From the NCBI GenBank assembly GCA_963718355.1, contig CAVQZA010000004.1:525767-589766 (forward strand): a stretch of DNA of 64,000 nt. The letters run 5' to 3'. The stretch is from CAVQZA01 sp963718355. Lineage in GTDB: Bacteria; Actinomycetota; Thermoleophilia; Gaiellales; Gaiellaceae. Position numbers and translations under genes: made by a program. Under the pieces are notes generated by a model. That model worked only from the letters and a program-made list of their open reading frames with translations, ran no database searches and had not been told where the DNA came from. Positions 8,557 through 16,616 of the stretch are shown here, piece after piece (positions within the stretch are counted from its first letter, which is position 1; each line of letters starts with the position of its first letter).

Positions 8557-9881
8557 TACGCCGTCACCTCCTCGGCACGATGCGAAGAATGCTGGTCGAC
8601 CGGCGCGAGCACCCGCTCGAGCGACGAAGAGTCGCCGTACGGACAGGCGCCGTCGTCGATGTGGGCCTGGAACTCGGCGCGGAAGCGCGAGACATAGCTC
8701 GCGACGGGCATCGCGGCCGCGTCGCCGAGCGGGCAGAGGCACTTGCCGAGGATCCGGTCGCAGACGTCGAGCAGCAGGTCGAGGTCGCCCTGGCCCGCGG
8801 TGCCCGCCTCGATCGAGCGCAGGATCTGCACCATCCAGCGCGTCCCCTCGCGGCACGGCGTGCACTTCCCGCACGACTCGTGCTGGTAGAACTGCGCGAC
8901 CCGCAGGCCGAGTTGCACCATGCAGCAGCGGTCGTCGATCACGATCACCGCGCCGGAGCCGAGCATCGTCCCGTGCTCGGCCATCGAGTCGAAGTCGAGG
9001 GTCGCGTCGATCTGGTCGGCGGTGAGCACGGGCACCGACGAGCCGCCCGGGATCACGGCCTTCAGCTCACGGCCGTCGGGGATACCGCCGCCGATGTCGT
9101 AGATCAGCTCGCGCAGCGGCGTGCCCATCGGCAGCTCGTAGTTGCCGCCACGGGCAACGTTGCCCGACAGCGAGAAGAGGCGCGTGCCGGACGAGTTCTC
9201 GACGCCGAGCTTCGCGTATTCCGCGCCGCCCATCGCGATGATCGGCGGCACCGTCGAGACCGTCTCGACGTTGTTCACCTCGGTCGGTGAGGCGTAGAGG
9301 CCGGAGATCGCGGGGAACGGCGGCTTCGACCTGGGCTGCCCGCGCTTGCCCTCGAGCGACTCGAGCAGCGCCGTCTCCTCCCCGCAGATGTAGGCGCCCG
9401 CGCCGCGGTGGAGCACGATCTTGACGCCGCCGAGGTGGTCGTGCGCGCCCGTGTCGTCGAGCGCGGCGCGCAGGATCTCGTACTCGGCCAGGTACTCGCC
9501 GCGGATGTAGATGAACACGTGTTGCGATTCGATCGCATGCGCAGTGATCAGGCAGCCCTCGAGCAGGCGGAACGGGACCTTCGCCATGATCTCGCGGTCC
9601 TTGAAGGTGCCCGGCTCGGACTCGTCGGCGTTCACAACGAGATATGCGGGCTTGATCCGCGCCCCCGGCTTCGGGATGAAGCTCGCCTTGCGGCCCATCG
9701 GGAAGCCGGCGCCGCCGCGGCCGCGCACGCCCGAGGTGAGGAGCTCGTCGATCACCGCGTCGGGGGCCATGGCCCGCGCTTTCGCGAGCGACTGCCAGCC
9801 GCCCGCGGCGGCGTAGTCGTCGTACCGCGTCAGGTCGCGGCCGTCGGTGCCGCCGAGGACGATCGCGACCCGGTCAGCCAC
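8556..9881 (-). CDS. nuoF: NADH-quinone oxidoreductase subunit F
   Basis: A 441-residue NADH-dehydrogenase subunit holding FMN, the NADH site and cluster N3. The glycine-rich nucleotide loop GRGGAGFPMGRK is at residues 54-65, the FMN/NADH segment NADESEPGTFKDRE at 84-97, and the 4Fe-4S ligands in SCGKCTPC (336-343) plus the distal Cys of KCLCPLGD (about 381-383). The GTG start at 9881 overlaps the end of nuoE by eight bases. Length and motifs are fully typical. Confidence 0.97.
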   Translation of the reverse strand: MADRVAIVLGGTDGRDLTRYDDYAAAGGWQSLAKARAMAPDAVIDELLTSGVRGRGGAGFPMGRKASFIPKPGARIKPAYLVVNADESEPGTFKDREIMAKVPFRLLEGCLITAHAIESQHVFIYIRGEYLAEYEILRAALDDTGAHDHLGGVKIVLHRGAGAYICGEETALLESLEGKRGQPRSKPPFPAISGLYASPTEVNNVETVSTVPPIIAMGGAEYAKLGVENSSGTRLFSLSGNVARGGNYELPMGTPLRELIYDIGGGIPDGRELKAVIPGGSSVPVLTADQIDATLDFDSMAEHGTMLGSGAVIVIDDRCCMVQLGLRVAQFYQHESCGKCTPCREGTRWMVQILRSIEAGTAGQGDLDLLLDVCDRILGKCLCPLGDAAAMPVASYVSRFRAEFQAHIDDGACPYGDSSSLERVLAPVDQHSSHRAEEVTA

Positions 9882-10341
9882 GCCGCAGCTCCTCGACGAT
9901 CGCCGGGACGTCCTCGGGCCGGACGGGCTCGCGATACCGCTCGTCGACCGCGACGACCGGGCCGAAGCCGCAGCCGCCGTAGCACTCGACGACGCGCAGC
10001 GACACCTTGCCGTCGGCGCTCGTCTCGCCGGCGTGGCAGCCGAGCTCTGATTCGAACGCCTCGAGCGTCGCCTGCGCGCCGAGCAGCGCGCACGAGACGT
10101 TCGTGCAGACCTCGACGAGATGCTCGCCGATCGGCTCGAGCTGGAACACGTCGTAGAAGGACGCGACCGACTTGCAGTACGCGGGCGTGAGGTCGAGCGC
10201 CTCGCCGACGTCGCGGAACGCCTCGGGCGGAAGCCAGCCGTGGTGGCGCTCCTGCGCGAGCCGCAGAGCCGGCAGGATCGCCGAATCCGCCTCGGGATAC
10301 TGCGCCGCCAGCGTCCGAATCTCGTCGCGAAGCGCGCTCAC
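9874..10341 (-). CDS. nuoE: NADH-quinone oxidoreductase subunit E
   Basis: A 155-residue thioredoxin-fold subunit binding the 2Fe-2S cluster N1a. The four ligands are Cys79 and Cys84 (CTNVSC) and Cys120 and Cys124 (CYGGC). The start is GTG at 10341-10339, overlapping the nuoD stop as GTGA, which gives the normal NuoE length. It partners NuoF and NuoG in the NADH-oxidising module. Nothing is atypical. Confidence 0.96.
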   Translation of the reverse strand: MSALRDEIRTLAAQYPEADSAILPALRLAQERHHGWLPPEAFRDVGEALDLTPAYCKSVASFYDVFQLEPIGEHLVEVCTNVSCALLGAQATLEAFESELGCHAGETSADGKVSLRVVECYGGCGFGPVVAVDERYREPVRPEDVPAIVEELRRG

Positions 10342-11612
10342 CGGTCGACCTCTCCCATCACCGTGTCGAGCGAGCCTACGATCGCGATCATGTCCGCGAT
10401 GTACGCGCTCGACATGCACGTCGCGGTCGCCTGCAGCGCGACGAACGACGGTGCGCGGAAGTGGACGCGCCACGGCTTCGGGCCGCCGTCCGAGACGACG
10501 TAACAGCCGAACTCGCCGCGGGGCGACTCGACCGGCACGTAGACCTCGCCCTCCGGCACGCGGTAGCCCTCGGTGACGATCTTGAAGTGGTGGATCAGTG
10601 ACTCCATCGAGGTGTGGAGCTCCTCGCGCGGCGGCAGCACGACCTTCCGGTCGTCCGCGATCCACGGCTCCCCCTCCATCGGCTCGAGCCTGTCGAGGCA
10701 CTGCGCGACGATCCGCGTGGACTCGCGCATCTCCTCCATCCGCACGCGGTAACGCGCGTAGACGTCGCCCTCGTGGTGGACGGGCACGTCGAAGTCGACC
10801 TCGCCGTAGGCCAGGTACGGATCGTTCTTGCGCAGGTCCCAGTCGACGCCGGAGCCGCGCAGCACGGGCCCGGACTGGCCGAGCGCGATCGCGTCGTCCG
10901 CCGACAGCAGCCCGAGACCCTTCGTCCGCTCGAGCCAGATCTGCTGGCGGTCGACCATCCGCTCGTACTGGTCGACGGCGCTCGGCATCCAGTCGGTGAA
11001 CTTCCGGCACTCGGCGTAGAAGCCGGAGGGGATGTCCTCGGCGAGCCCGCCTGCCTGGAAGTAGCGCGTGTGCATCCGAACCCCGCCGACCATCTCCGCC
11101 AGGTCGAGGATCGTGTCGCGCTCGCGGAAGCAGTACCAGAACATCGAGATCGCACCCAGCTCGAGCGCGGCGGTCGCGAGCCACACAAGATGTGACTGGA
11201 TCCGGTTCAGCTCGCAGAGCAGCATTCGCATCAGCGTCGCCTTCGGCGGAATCTCCATGTCGAGCAGCTTCTCGATCGCGAGCACGAACGCGAGCTCGTT
11301 CGCCTGGTAGCCGAGGTAGTCCATCCGGGACGGGTAGGGAATCGCCTTCCACCACGTCTTCTGCTCCATGTTCTTCTCGAACGCCGTGTGCAGGTAGCCG
11401 ACCGAGGCGGCGAGGCCGACGACCTCCTCGCCGTTCAGCTCGGCGATCAGCCGCAGCACGCCGTGGGTCGAGGGATGGTTCGGGCCGAAGTTGACCTCGA
11501 GCAGCTCGCCCGACTCGCGCAGCGCCTCGGGAACCTGCAGCACGGTCGGGATCGGCGAGGGAATCCGGGTCCCCTCGTACACCGGCCGCACCGTCTCGGG
11601 AGCGACCGCCAC
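10338..11612 (-). CDS. nuoD: NADH-quinone oxidoreductase subunit D
   Basis: A 424-residue 49-kDa-type subunit that forms the quinone site with NuoB. Family words are FGPNHPSTHGVLR (the quinone-site histidine), GYLHTAFEKNMEQKTW, LMRMLLCELNRIQSHL and the C-terminal ESPRGEFGCYVVSDGGPKPW. The start is GTG at 11612-11610, sharing one base with the nuoC stop TAG. C and D are separate genes here, not fused as in enteric bacteria. Confidence 0.96.
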   Translation of the reverse strand: MAVAPETVRPVYEGTRIPSPIPTVLQVPEALRESGELLEVNFGPNHPSTHGVLRLIAELNGEEVVGLAASVGYLHTAFEKNMEQKTWWKAIPYPSRMDYLGYQANELAFVLAIEKLLDMEIPPKATLMRMLLCELNRIQSHLVWLATAALELGAISMFWYCFRERDTILDLAEMVGGVRMHTRYFQAGGLAEDIPSGFYAECRKFTDWMPSAVDQYERMVDRQQIWLERTKGLGLLSADDAIALGQSGPVLRGSGVDWDLRKNDPYLAYGEVDFDVPVHHEGDVYARYRVRMEEMRESTRIVAQCLDRLEPMEGEPWIADDRKVVLPPREELHTSMESLIHHFKIVTEGYRVPEGEVYVPVESPRGEFGCYVVSDGGPKPWRVHFRAPSFVALQATATCMSSAYIADMIAIVGSLDTVMGEVDR

Positions 11613-12157
11613 TACTCCTCCCCCGAGAAGCGCACCGGCTCGCCGCCGATCGGGTAGTCCTTGCGCAGCGGGTGGCCCTCCCAGTCCTCGTCCATGAGGA
11701 TGCGCTTGAGATTCGGATGACCGACGATCGTGACGCCCATCAGGTCGTGGACCTCGCGCTCGTGCCAGTCGGCGGTCGGCCAGACCGAGACGACGCTCGG
11801 CACCGGCTCGCCCTCGTCGACCCAGACCTGGAGCCGCACTCGCGGCGCACCGTCCTTGAGCGCGAGCAGGTGGTAGCTGACCGAGAAGCGCTTCGGCTTG
11901 GGCTCGGGCTGCGCCTGGAGCCCCTGGGTGGACGGGTTGTGGATGTCGCGGCCGGCGGCGGTTCCGATGTAGCCGGCAACGCCCTTTCCGCCCCAACCGA
12001 GGTAGTCCGCGGCGGCGATGTCGGCGAGGAACGCGAAGCCGCCCACGTCGCGGAGGTGGGTCGCGGCCGCGATGAGCCCGTCCGGCTCGACGATCAGCGT
12101 CGTCTCGCCGTGGGCCTCGCGCTCCTCGACGAGCCCGGGAAGACCGTCGAAGCTCAG
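11612..12157 (-). CDS. nuoC: NADH-quinone oxidoreductase subunit C, apparent CTG start
   Basis: A 181-residue 30-kDa-type subunit. The signature HEREVHDLMGVTIVGHPNLK and a C-terminal DWEGHPLRKDYP are clear. The conserved N-terminal part (TTLIVEPDGLIAAATHLRDV, then the FLADIAAADYLGW segment) begins before any in-frame ATG, GTG or TTG. The only plausible start that keeps it is CTG at 12157-12155, which overlaps the nuoB stop as CTGA, mirroring the GTGA overlaps elsewhere in this operon. The next canonical start, a GTG near codon 42, would delete the conserved part. Function is certain; the start codon is inferred. Confidence 0.9.
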   Translation of the reverse strand: MSFDGLPGLVEEREAHGETTLIVEPDGLIAAATHLRDVGGFAFLADIAAADYLGWGGKGVAGYIGTAAGRDIHNPSTQGLQAQPEPKPKRFSVSYHLLALKDGAPRVRLQVWVDEGEPVPSVVSVWPTADWHEREVHDLMGVTIVGHPNLKRILMDEDWEGHPLRKDYPIGGEPVRFSGEE

Positions 12158-12735
12158 CTCGCCACCCCGCGCAGCTCGTAGGCGGGCGGCACGCCGGCCT
12201 GGACCTTCTCGTGGAGCCGGATGATCCCCTCCATCAGGGCCTCGGGCCGCGGCGGGCAGCCGGGCACGTCGATGTCGACCGGGACGATCCGGTCGACGCC
12301 CTGGAGGATCGAGTAGTTGTTGAACATTCCGCCGGAGCTCGCGCAGGCGCCCATCGCGATCACCCACTTCGGCTCGAGCATCTGGTCGTAGATCTGGCGC
12401 AGCGGCGCGGCCATCCGGTGCGCGACGCGGCCCGAGACGATCATCAGGTCCGCCTGGCGCGGCGAGGCACGGAACGCCTCCATCCCGAAGCGCGCGATGT
12501 CGTAGCGCGAATTGACGACCGACATCATTTCGATCGCGCAGCACGAGAGCCCGAACTGATCCGGCCACATCGACTTCGTCTGCGACCAGTGCACCGCCTT
12601 CTCGAGCGTCGTCAGCCCGAGCGCCTGCTCGAGGTCGCCGAGCTCCGTCTCGAACTTGCCGGGGCCTTTCCCGAGCCACTGCACCCGCTCGCTCTGGAGC
12701 CCGTAGTCGGCGAGGCGCTTCTTCTCTACTCCCAT
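12154..12735 (-). CDS. nuoB: NADH-quinone oxidoreductase subunit B
   Basis: A 193-residue subunit carrying cluster N2, the electron donor to quinone. The ligands are the tandem Cys65-Cys66 in GLSCCAIEMM, Cys131 in GACASSGGMF and Cys160 in VPGCPPRPE. The ATG start at 12735-12733 overlaps the last codons of nuoA by ten bases. It lies directly upstream of nuoC, as in standard nuo operons. Length and motifs are normal. Confidence 0.97.
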   Translation of the reverse strand: MGVEKKRLADYGLQSERVQWLGKGPGKFETELGDLEQALGLTTLEKAVHWSQTKSMWPDQFGLSCCAIEMMSVVNSRYDIARFGMEAFRASPRQADLMIVSGRVAHRMAAPLRQIYDQMLEPKWVIAMGACASSGGMFNNYSILQGVDRIVPVDIDVPGCPPRPEALMEGIIRLHEKVQAGVPPAYELRGVAS

Positions 12736-13091
12736 TCGAGCGCTCCCTTCCGCCAGACGTAGACGTACGCGATCGCGAGGATCAGGACGAAGAACGCGAA
12801 CTCGGCGAACCCGAACCACGCGAGCCGGTGGAGGATCACCGCGAGCGGGTAGAGGAAGACGATTTCGATGTCGAAAAGGATGAAGAGCATCGCAGTCAGA
12901 TAGAAGCTGACGGTAAAGCGGCGCCTCTGGTCGGGCGCTCCGGTCGAGACGCCCGACTCGAACGGGATCATCCGCGCCCGCGTCCGCTTCTTCGGACGCC
13001 CCGGCAACACGAATGAGAGCGCAATCATCGTGGCCGGAATGGCGAGTGCGAGAAGGGCGTAGATCAGGAACGGGAACCAGTTCTCGAGCAC
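12726..13091 (-). CDS. nuoA: NADH-quinone oxidoreductase subunit A
   Basis: A 121-residue small membrane subunit, first gene of the operon. It has three helices and the family motif RMIPFESGVSTGAPDQRRRF with the quinone-chamber loop, then FILFDIEIVFLYPLAV. The start is GTG at 13091-13089. A TAGGTT -10 box (minus strand, 13106-13101) lies nine bases upstream, so the operon mRNA has no leader or a very short one. Two perfect palindromes lie just beyond this promoter and could serve as operators. Confidence 0.96.
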   Translation of the reverse strand: MLENWFPFLIYALLALAIPATMIALSFVLPGRPKKRTRARMIPFESGVSTGAPDQRRRFTVSFYLTAMLFILFDIEIVFLYPLAVILHRLAWFGFAEFAFFVLILAIAYVYVWRKGALEWE

Positions 13092-13100
13092 TGTCGTGCC

Positions 13101-13106
13101 AACCTA
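13101..13106 (-). promoter_or_regulatory. -10 box of the nuo operon
   Basis: TAGGTT on the minus strand, nine bases before the nuoA GTG. A weak -35 candidate, TTGTGG, lies 18 bases further upstream inside the palindrome at 13122-13141. The assignment rests on the recurrent TANNNT-to-start spacing seen across this window. Confidence 0.6.
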
Positions 13107-13121
13107 GCAGAGTCTTCGCGC

Positions 13122-13141
13122 TCGCCACAATCATGTGGCGA
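13122..13141. promoter_or_regulatory. perfect 8-bp palindrome, candidate operator
   Basis: TCGCCACA-ATCA-TGTGGCGA, a perfect inverted repeat with a four-base spacer. It covers the -35 region expected for the nuoA promoter and lies between the divergent nuo operon and the Fe-S carrier gene. A transcription-factor site is likely from its symmetry and position; the regulator is unknown. Confidence 0.5.
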
Positions 13142-13143
13142 AG

Positions 13144-13160
13144 CAGGCTTCCAAAGCCTG
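13144..13160. promoter_or_regulatory. second perfect palindrome, candidate operator
   Basis: CAGGCTT-CCA-AAGCCTG, two perfect 7-bp arms with a three-base spacer, placed two bases after the first palindrome. It sits in the middle of the nuoA/Fe-S carrier divergent region, upstream of the plus-strand promoter. It could be a second operator or could form a small hairpin; the sequence alone does not decide. Confidence 0.4.
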
Positions 13161-13211
13161 AGCCGAGTGTCACAAACATGCGACCACGACGCCGGTTGCT
13201 ACGATGCGAGC

Positions 13212-13634
13212 GTGGAGATTCAGGAGCGCACTCAGGCCGACACCGAACTGCTCTCGCTCACCGAGGCGGCGGCGGTCAAGGTCAAGCAGCTGATGGCCGA
13301 GGAGCCCGAGGGCGAGGCGACCGTGCTGCGGGTGGCGATCCAGGGCGGCGGTTGCTCTGGCTTCCAGTACGGGCTCGGCTTCGACCGCGGCTCGCAGGAG
13401 GGTGACCTCGAGCTCGAGCTGCACGGCGTGGCGGTCGTCGTCGATCCGTTCAGCGCTCCGTACCTGAAGGGCGCGGAGATCGACTACGTCGACTCGATCC
13501 AGTCCGCCGGCTTCGCGATCTCCAACCCGAACGCCAGTTCGTCGTGCGGCTGTGGGCACTCCTTCCAGGTGGAAGAGGGCGCCGAAGGCGCCGAGGCTCA
13601 CGTCGGCGGCTGCGGCTCGGGCTGCTCGCACTAG
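13212..13634 (+). CDS. erpA: IscA/ErpA/HesB-type iron-sulfur cluster carrier
   Basis: A 140-residue A-type Fe-S carrier that passes clusters to apo-proteins. The three ligand cysteines are Cys48 in QGGGCSGFQY and Cys112/Cys114 in SSSCGCGHSF. An unusual Gly/Glu-rich tail ends with two further cysteines (CGSGC). I chose GTG at 13212 because the -10 box TACGAT (13200-13205) ends six bases upstream, giving a leaderless mRNA; an in-frame ATG at 13167 would lie upstream of that promoter. It is divergent from the Fe-S-rich nuo operon and four bases ahead of fprA. It could equally be named sufA/iscA. Confidence 0.88.
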   Translation: MEIQERTQADTELLSLTEAAAVKVKQLMAEEPEGEATVLRVAIQGGGCSGFQYGLGFDRGSQEGDLELELHGVAVVVDPFSAPYLKGAEIDYVDSIQSAGFAISNPNASSSCGCGHSFQVEEGAEGAEAHVGGCGSGCSH

Positions 13635-13638
13635 CGGG

Positions 13639-14976
13639 GTGGCCACACCGCTTCGCGTCGCCGTCGTCGGCTCGGGGCCGGCGGGGTTCTATGCGGCTGC
13701 GCAGCTTTTCGCCGCCGACATTCCGGTCGAGGTCGACCTCTTCGAGCGGCTCCCGACGCCGCACGGGCTCGTTCGCCTCGGCGTCGCCCCCGATCATCCG
13801 AAGATCAAGACGGTGTCGCGCGCGTTCGAGAAGACCGCCGCGCAGCCGGGCTTCCGCTTCTTCGGCAACGTGGAGGTGGGCCGCGACGTGAGCCACGTCG
13901 AGCTGGCGGCGCTCTACCACGCCGTCGTCTACACCTTCGGCGCGCAGACCGACCGGCGGATGGGAATCCCGGGCGAGGACCTGGCCGGCTCGTGGCCCGC
14001 GACGGCGTTCGTCGCCTGGTACAACGGCCACCCCGACTTCCAGCACCTGACGTTCGACCTCTCGGGGGAGCGCGCAGTCGTGGTCGGCGCGGGCAACGTC
14101 GCCGTCGACGTCGCGCGGATGCTCGCGCTCACCGAGGACGAGCTGCGCGAGACCGACACCACCGATGCGGCGACCGCAGCGATCCTCGGCTCGGGAATCA
14201 CCGAGATCGTGATGCTCGCCCGGCGCGGGCCTGCACAGGCGGCGTTCACCACGCCCGAGCTCCAGGAGCTCGGCGAGCTCGCAGGCGCCGACGTGATAGT
14301 CGACCCGGCCGAGCTCGAGCTCGATCCCGTGAGCGAGGCGTCGCTCGAGCACGACACCACCGCGCGCCGGAACCTCGAAGTGCTGCGCGAGTACGCGGCG
14401 CGCGAGCCGTCGGGCAAGCCCAAGCGGCTCGTGCTTCGCTTCTGCGTCTCGCCGGTCGAAATCGTCGGAGAGGATCGCGTCGAGGCTGTCGAGGTCGTCC
14501 GCAACGAGCTCGTCGCCGACGGCGAATCGCTGCGAGCGGTCTCCACCGAAGAGCGCGACGTGATCCCGGCCGGGATCGTCCTGCGCAGCGTCGGCTATCG
14601 CGGCACCCCGATCGCCGGCGTTCCGTTCGATGAGCGCTCCGGGACGATCCCGAACAGCGAGGGCCGGATCGCCGACAGCTCAGGTGCCTACTGCGCCGGC
14701 TGGATCAAGCGCGGCCCGAGCGGCGTGATCGGCACGAACAAGAAGGACGCGACCGAGACGGTCGAGCTCCTGCTGGAGGACGCACGCGAAGGGCGGCTGC
14801 ACGAGCCCGAGGGCGGAGACGTGCGCGAGCTGCTGGCCGAACGCGGTGTCGAGGTCGTGACCAACGAGGGCTGGCGGGCGATCGACGCACGCGAGTGTGC
14901 TCTCGGAGCAGAGCAGGGCCGGCCGCGCGTAAAGCTCTGTACCTGGGACGATCTGCTCGCTGCCGCGCGCGGCTGA
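13639..14976 (+). CDS. fprA: ferredoxin--NADP reductase, adrenodoxin-reductase type
   Basis: A 445-residue FAD enzyme moving electrons between NADPH and ferredoxin. The N-terminal FAD-binding GSGPAGFYAA loop, then ERLPTPHGLVRLGVAPDHPK typical of the adrenodoxin-reductase/FprA family, the NADP-binding GAGNVAVDVARML, and a C-terminal GWIKRGPSGVIGTNKKDA motif are all present. The GTG start at 13639 follows the carrier stop by four bases, so the two are co-transcribed. It probably supplies reductant for Fe-S or other redox reactions. Confidence 0.92.
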   Translation: MATPLRVAVVGSGPAGFYAAAQLFAADIPVEVDLFERLPTPHGLVRLGVAPDHPKIKTVSRAFEKTAAQPGFRFFGNVEVGRDVSHVELAALYHAVVYTFGAQTDRRMGIPGEDLAGSWPATAFVAWYNGHPDFQHLTFDLSGERAVVVGAGNVAVDVARMLALTEDELRETDTTDAATAAILGSGITEIVMLARRGPAQAAFTTPELQELGELAGADVIVDPAELELDPVSEASLEHDTTARRNLEVLREYAAREPSGKPKRLVLRFCVSPVEIVGEDRVEAVEVVRNELVADGESLRAVSTEERDVIPAGIVLRSVGYRGTPIAGVPFDERSGTIPNSEGRIADSSGAYCAGWIKRGPSGVIGTNKKDATETVELLLEDAREGRLHEPEGGDVRELLAERGVEVVTNEGWRAIDARECALGAEQGRPRVKLCTWDDLLAAARG

Positions 14977-14985
14977 CTGATTTAT

Positions 14986-15021
14986 CCCTCCAAAAGGGGG
15001 TAACGTCCCGCCCCTGGCGGG
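14986..15021 (+). other. two small hairpins in the leader of the zinc-ribbon gene
   Basis: A CCTCC-AAAA-GGGGG hairpin (14987-15000) is followed by CCCGCC-CCT-GGCGGG (15007-15021). The second lies about 25 bases before the ATG of the next gene. They could attenuate fprA read-through or structure the leader. I could not match them to a known riboswitch. Confidence 0.35.
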
Positions 15022-15045
15022 CCGACTCAGTGGGAGATGGAGAGC

Positions 15046-15237
15046 ATGACCGTCGAATGCCTCCGCTGCGGAGAGACGCACACGCTTGCAAGCGGGCCCT
15101 GGCGCCAGCTGCAATCGGGTGACTGTCCCCGCTGCGGGTACCTGGGTTGGGCGCCCGTCACCGCGCTCACCGAGCTGGAGCGTCGCGCCCTGCGTGACCG
15201 CCCGCTCGAGCGTCGCAGGCTCTACGCCGTCGGCTAG
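15046..15237 (+). CDS. small zinc-ribbon protein
   Basis: About 63 residues with two zinc knuckles, CLRCGETH and CPRCGYLG, and an Arg-rich C-terminal tail (RRALRDRPLERRRLY). A single structural zinc site is expected; function is unknown, with RNA or DNA binding possible. I prefer the ATG at 15046 because GGAG lies about ten bases upstream; an ATG at 15037 is also in frame. The fumarase promoter follows within 26 bases. It is a short gene of a type common in actinobacteria. Confidence 0.7.
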   Translation: MTVECLRCGETHTLASGPWRQLQSGDCPRCGYLGWAPVTALTELERRALRDRPLERRRLYAVG

Positions 15238-15262
15238 GGCCGGCTCGCGCTAGAGTCCAGGC

Positions 15263-16591
15263 GTGAGTAAGACCGAGGCGTCGCAGGAGCTCTGGGGCGG
15301 CGAGACCCAAAAGGCGATCGCCAACTTTCCCGTCTCCGGCGAGCCGATTCCCGCTCCCGTCGCCCGCTGGCTCGGCCGGATCAAGGCCGCCGCGGCCCTC
15401 GTGAACGCCGACCTCGGGCTGCTCGACGCCGACAAGGCGCAGCGCATCGCCGCCGCCGGCGACCGCATCGCAGCGGGCGAGCTTGACGATCAGTTTCCGA
15501 TCGACGTCTTCCAGACCGGCTCGGGTACCTCCTCGAATATGAACGCCAACGAGGTGATGGCCACGCTGGCCGGCGAGGACGTGCACGCGAACGACGACGT
15601 GAATCTCGGCCAGTCCTCGAACGACGTGTTTCCTTCGGCCGTGCATCTCGCGGCGCTCGACGAGCTGACGAACGACCTGATGCCCGCGCTCGCGAAGCTC
15701 GCCAACTCGCTCCAGGCGAAGGCGGCCGAGTTCGACGACGTCGTCAAGTCGGGTCGCACGCACTGGATGGACGCGGTGCCCGTCACGCTCGGCCAGGAGT
15801 TCTCGGGCTACGCCGCCCAGGTGCGCCAGGGCTTCGACCGCGTCGGCTCGACCCTCGAGCGGCTCGGGCAGATCCCGCTCGGCGGCACCGCCGTCGGCAC
15901 CGGCCTGAACGCGCATCCGGAGCTCGCCGCGCGCGTCCGGGCCAAGCTGTCCGTGGATACCGGCCTCACGATCAGCGCGCCGGCCGACCCGTTCGAGGCG
16001 CAGGCCGCCCGCGACGGCCTCGTCGAGGCCTCCGGCGCGCTCAAGACAGTCGCCGTCTCGCTGACGAAGATCGCGAACGACCTGCGCTTCCTCGGTTCCG
16101 GCCCTCGCGCAGGGCTCGCCGAGATCGCCTTGCCCGAGCTGCAGAAGGGCAGCTCGATCATGCCCGGCAAGGTCAATCCGGTGATCCCCGAGGTCGTCAC
16201 GCAGGTTGCCGCGCAGGTGATCGGTAACGACGCCGCGATCACGATCGGCGGCATGAACGGCCACTTCGAGCTGAACGTCTACGTGCCGGTGATGGCGCGG
16301 AACCTGCTCCAGTCGATCAAGCTGCTCGCGAGCGCCTCGCGGCTCCTCGCGGAGAAGTGCGTCGACGGGATTACCGCGAACGTCGAGACCTGCGAGCACT
16401 ACGCGGAGCTGACGCTCTCCGCCTCGGCTGCGCTCAACCCGCATATCGGCTACGACAAGGCGAGCGAGATCGTCAAGGCTGCGGCCGCGTCGGGCCGCTC
16501 GCTCCGCGAGGTCGCGCGCGAGGCCGGCGTCGAGGACGCCGTTCTCGACGAGGCGCTCGACTATCGCGCGATGGCCAAGCCTCACGAGTAG
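15263..16591 (+). CDS. fumC: class II fumarate hydratase
   Basis: A 442-residue fumarase (fumarate to malate, TCA cycle). Family words are GSGTSSNMNANEV, SGRTHWMDAVPVTLGQE and the fumarase/aspartase signature GSSIMPGKVN at residues 296-305. The GTG start at 15263 is preceded by TAGAGT (15251-15256) with six bases between, so the transcript is predicted leaderless. Class II enzymes need no Fe-S cluster. Length is near the usual 460 residues. Confidence 0.96.
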   Translation: MSKTEASQELWGGETQKAIANFPVSGEPIPAPVARWLGRIKAAAALVNADLGLLDADKAQRIAAAGDRIAAGELDDQFPIDVFQTGSGTSSNMNANEVMATLAGEDVHANDDVNLGQSSNDVFPSAVHLAALDELTNDLMPALAKLANSLQAKAAEFDDVVKSGRTHWMDAVPVTLGQEFSGYAAQVRQGFDRVGSTLERLGQIPLGGTAVGTGLNAHPELAARVRAKLSVDTGLTISAPADPFEAQAARDGLVEASGALKTVAVSLTKIANDLRFLGSGPRAGLAEIALPELQKGSSIMPGKVNPVIPEVVTQVAAQVIGNDAAITIGGMNGHFELNVYVPVMARNLLQSIKLLASASRLLAEKCVDGITANVETCEHYAELTLSASAALNPHIGYDKASEIVKAAAASGRSLREVAREAGVEDAVLDEALDYRAMAKPHE

Positions 16592-16616
16592 GCATCGGGG
16601 CGCCGATACCCCAGGT

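Noticed and set aside
813..8697. Long plus-strand open frames opposite the nuo operon (484, 675 and 750 codons)
   Set aside because: They are Arg/Glu/Asp-rich shadows of the minus-strand GC-rich genes, with no domains and no start signals.
13167..13211. Upstream ATG start for the Fe-S carrier
   Set aside because: It lies before the TACGAT promoter box and adds a non-conserved segment.
15000..15045. A fluoride, ZTP or M-box riboswitch before the zinc-ribbon gene
   Set aside because: Only two simple hairpins are present; none of the conserved core words of these classes could be found.
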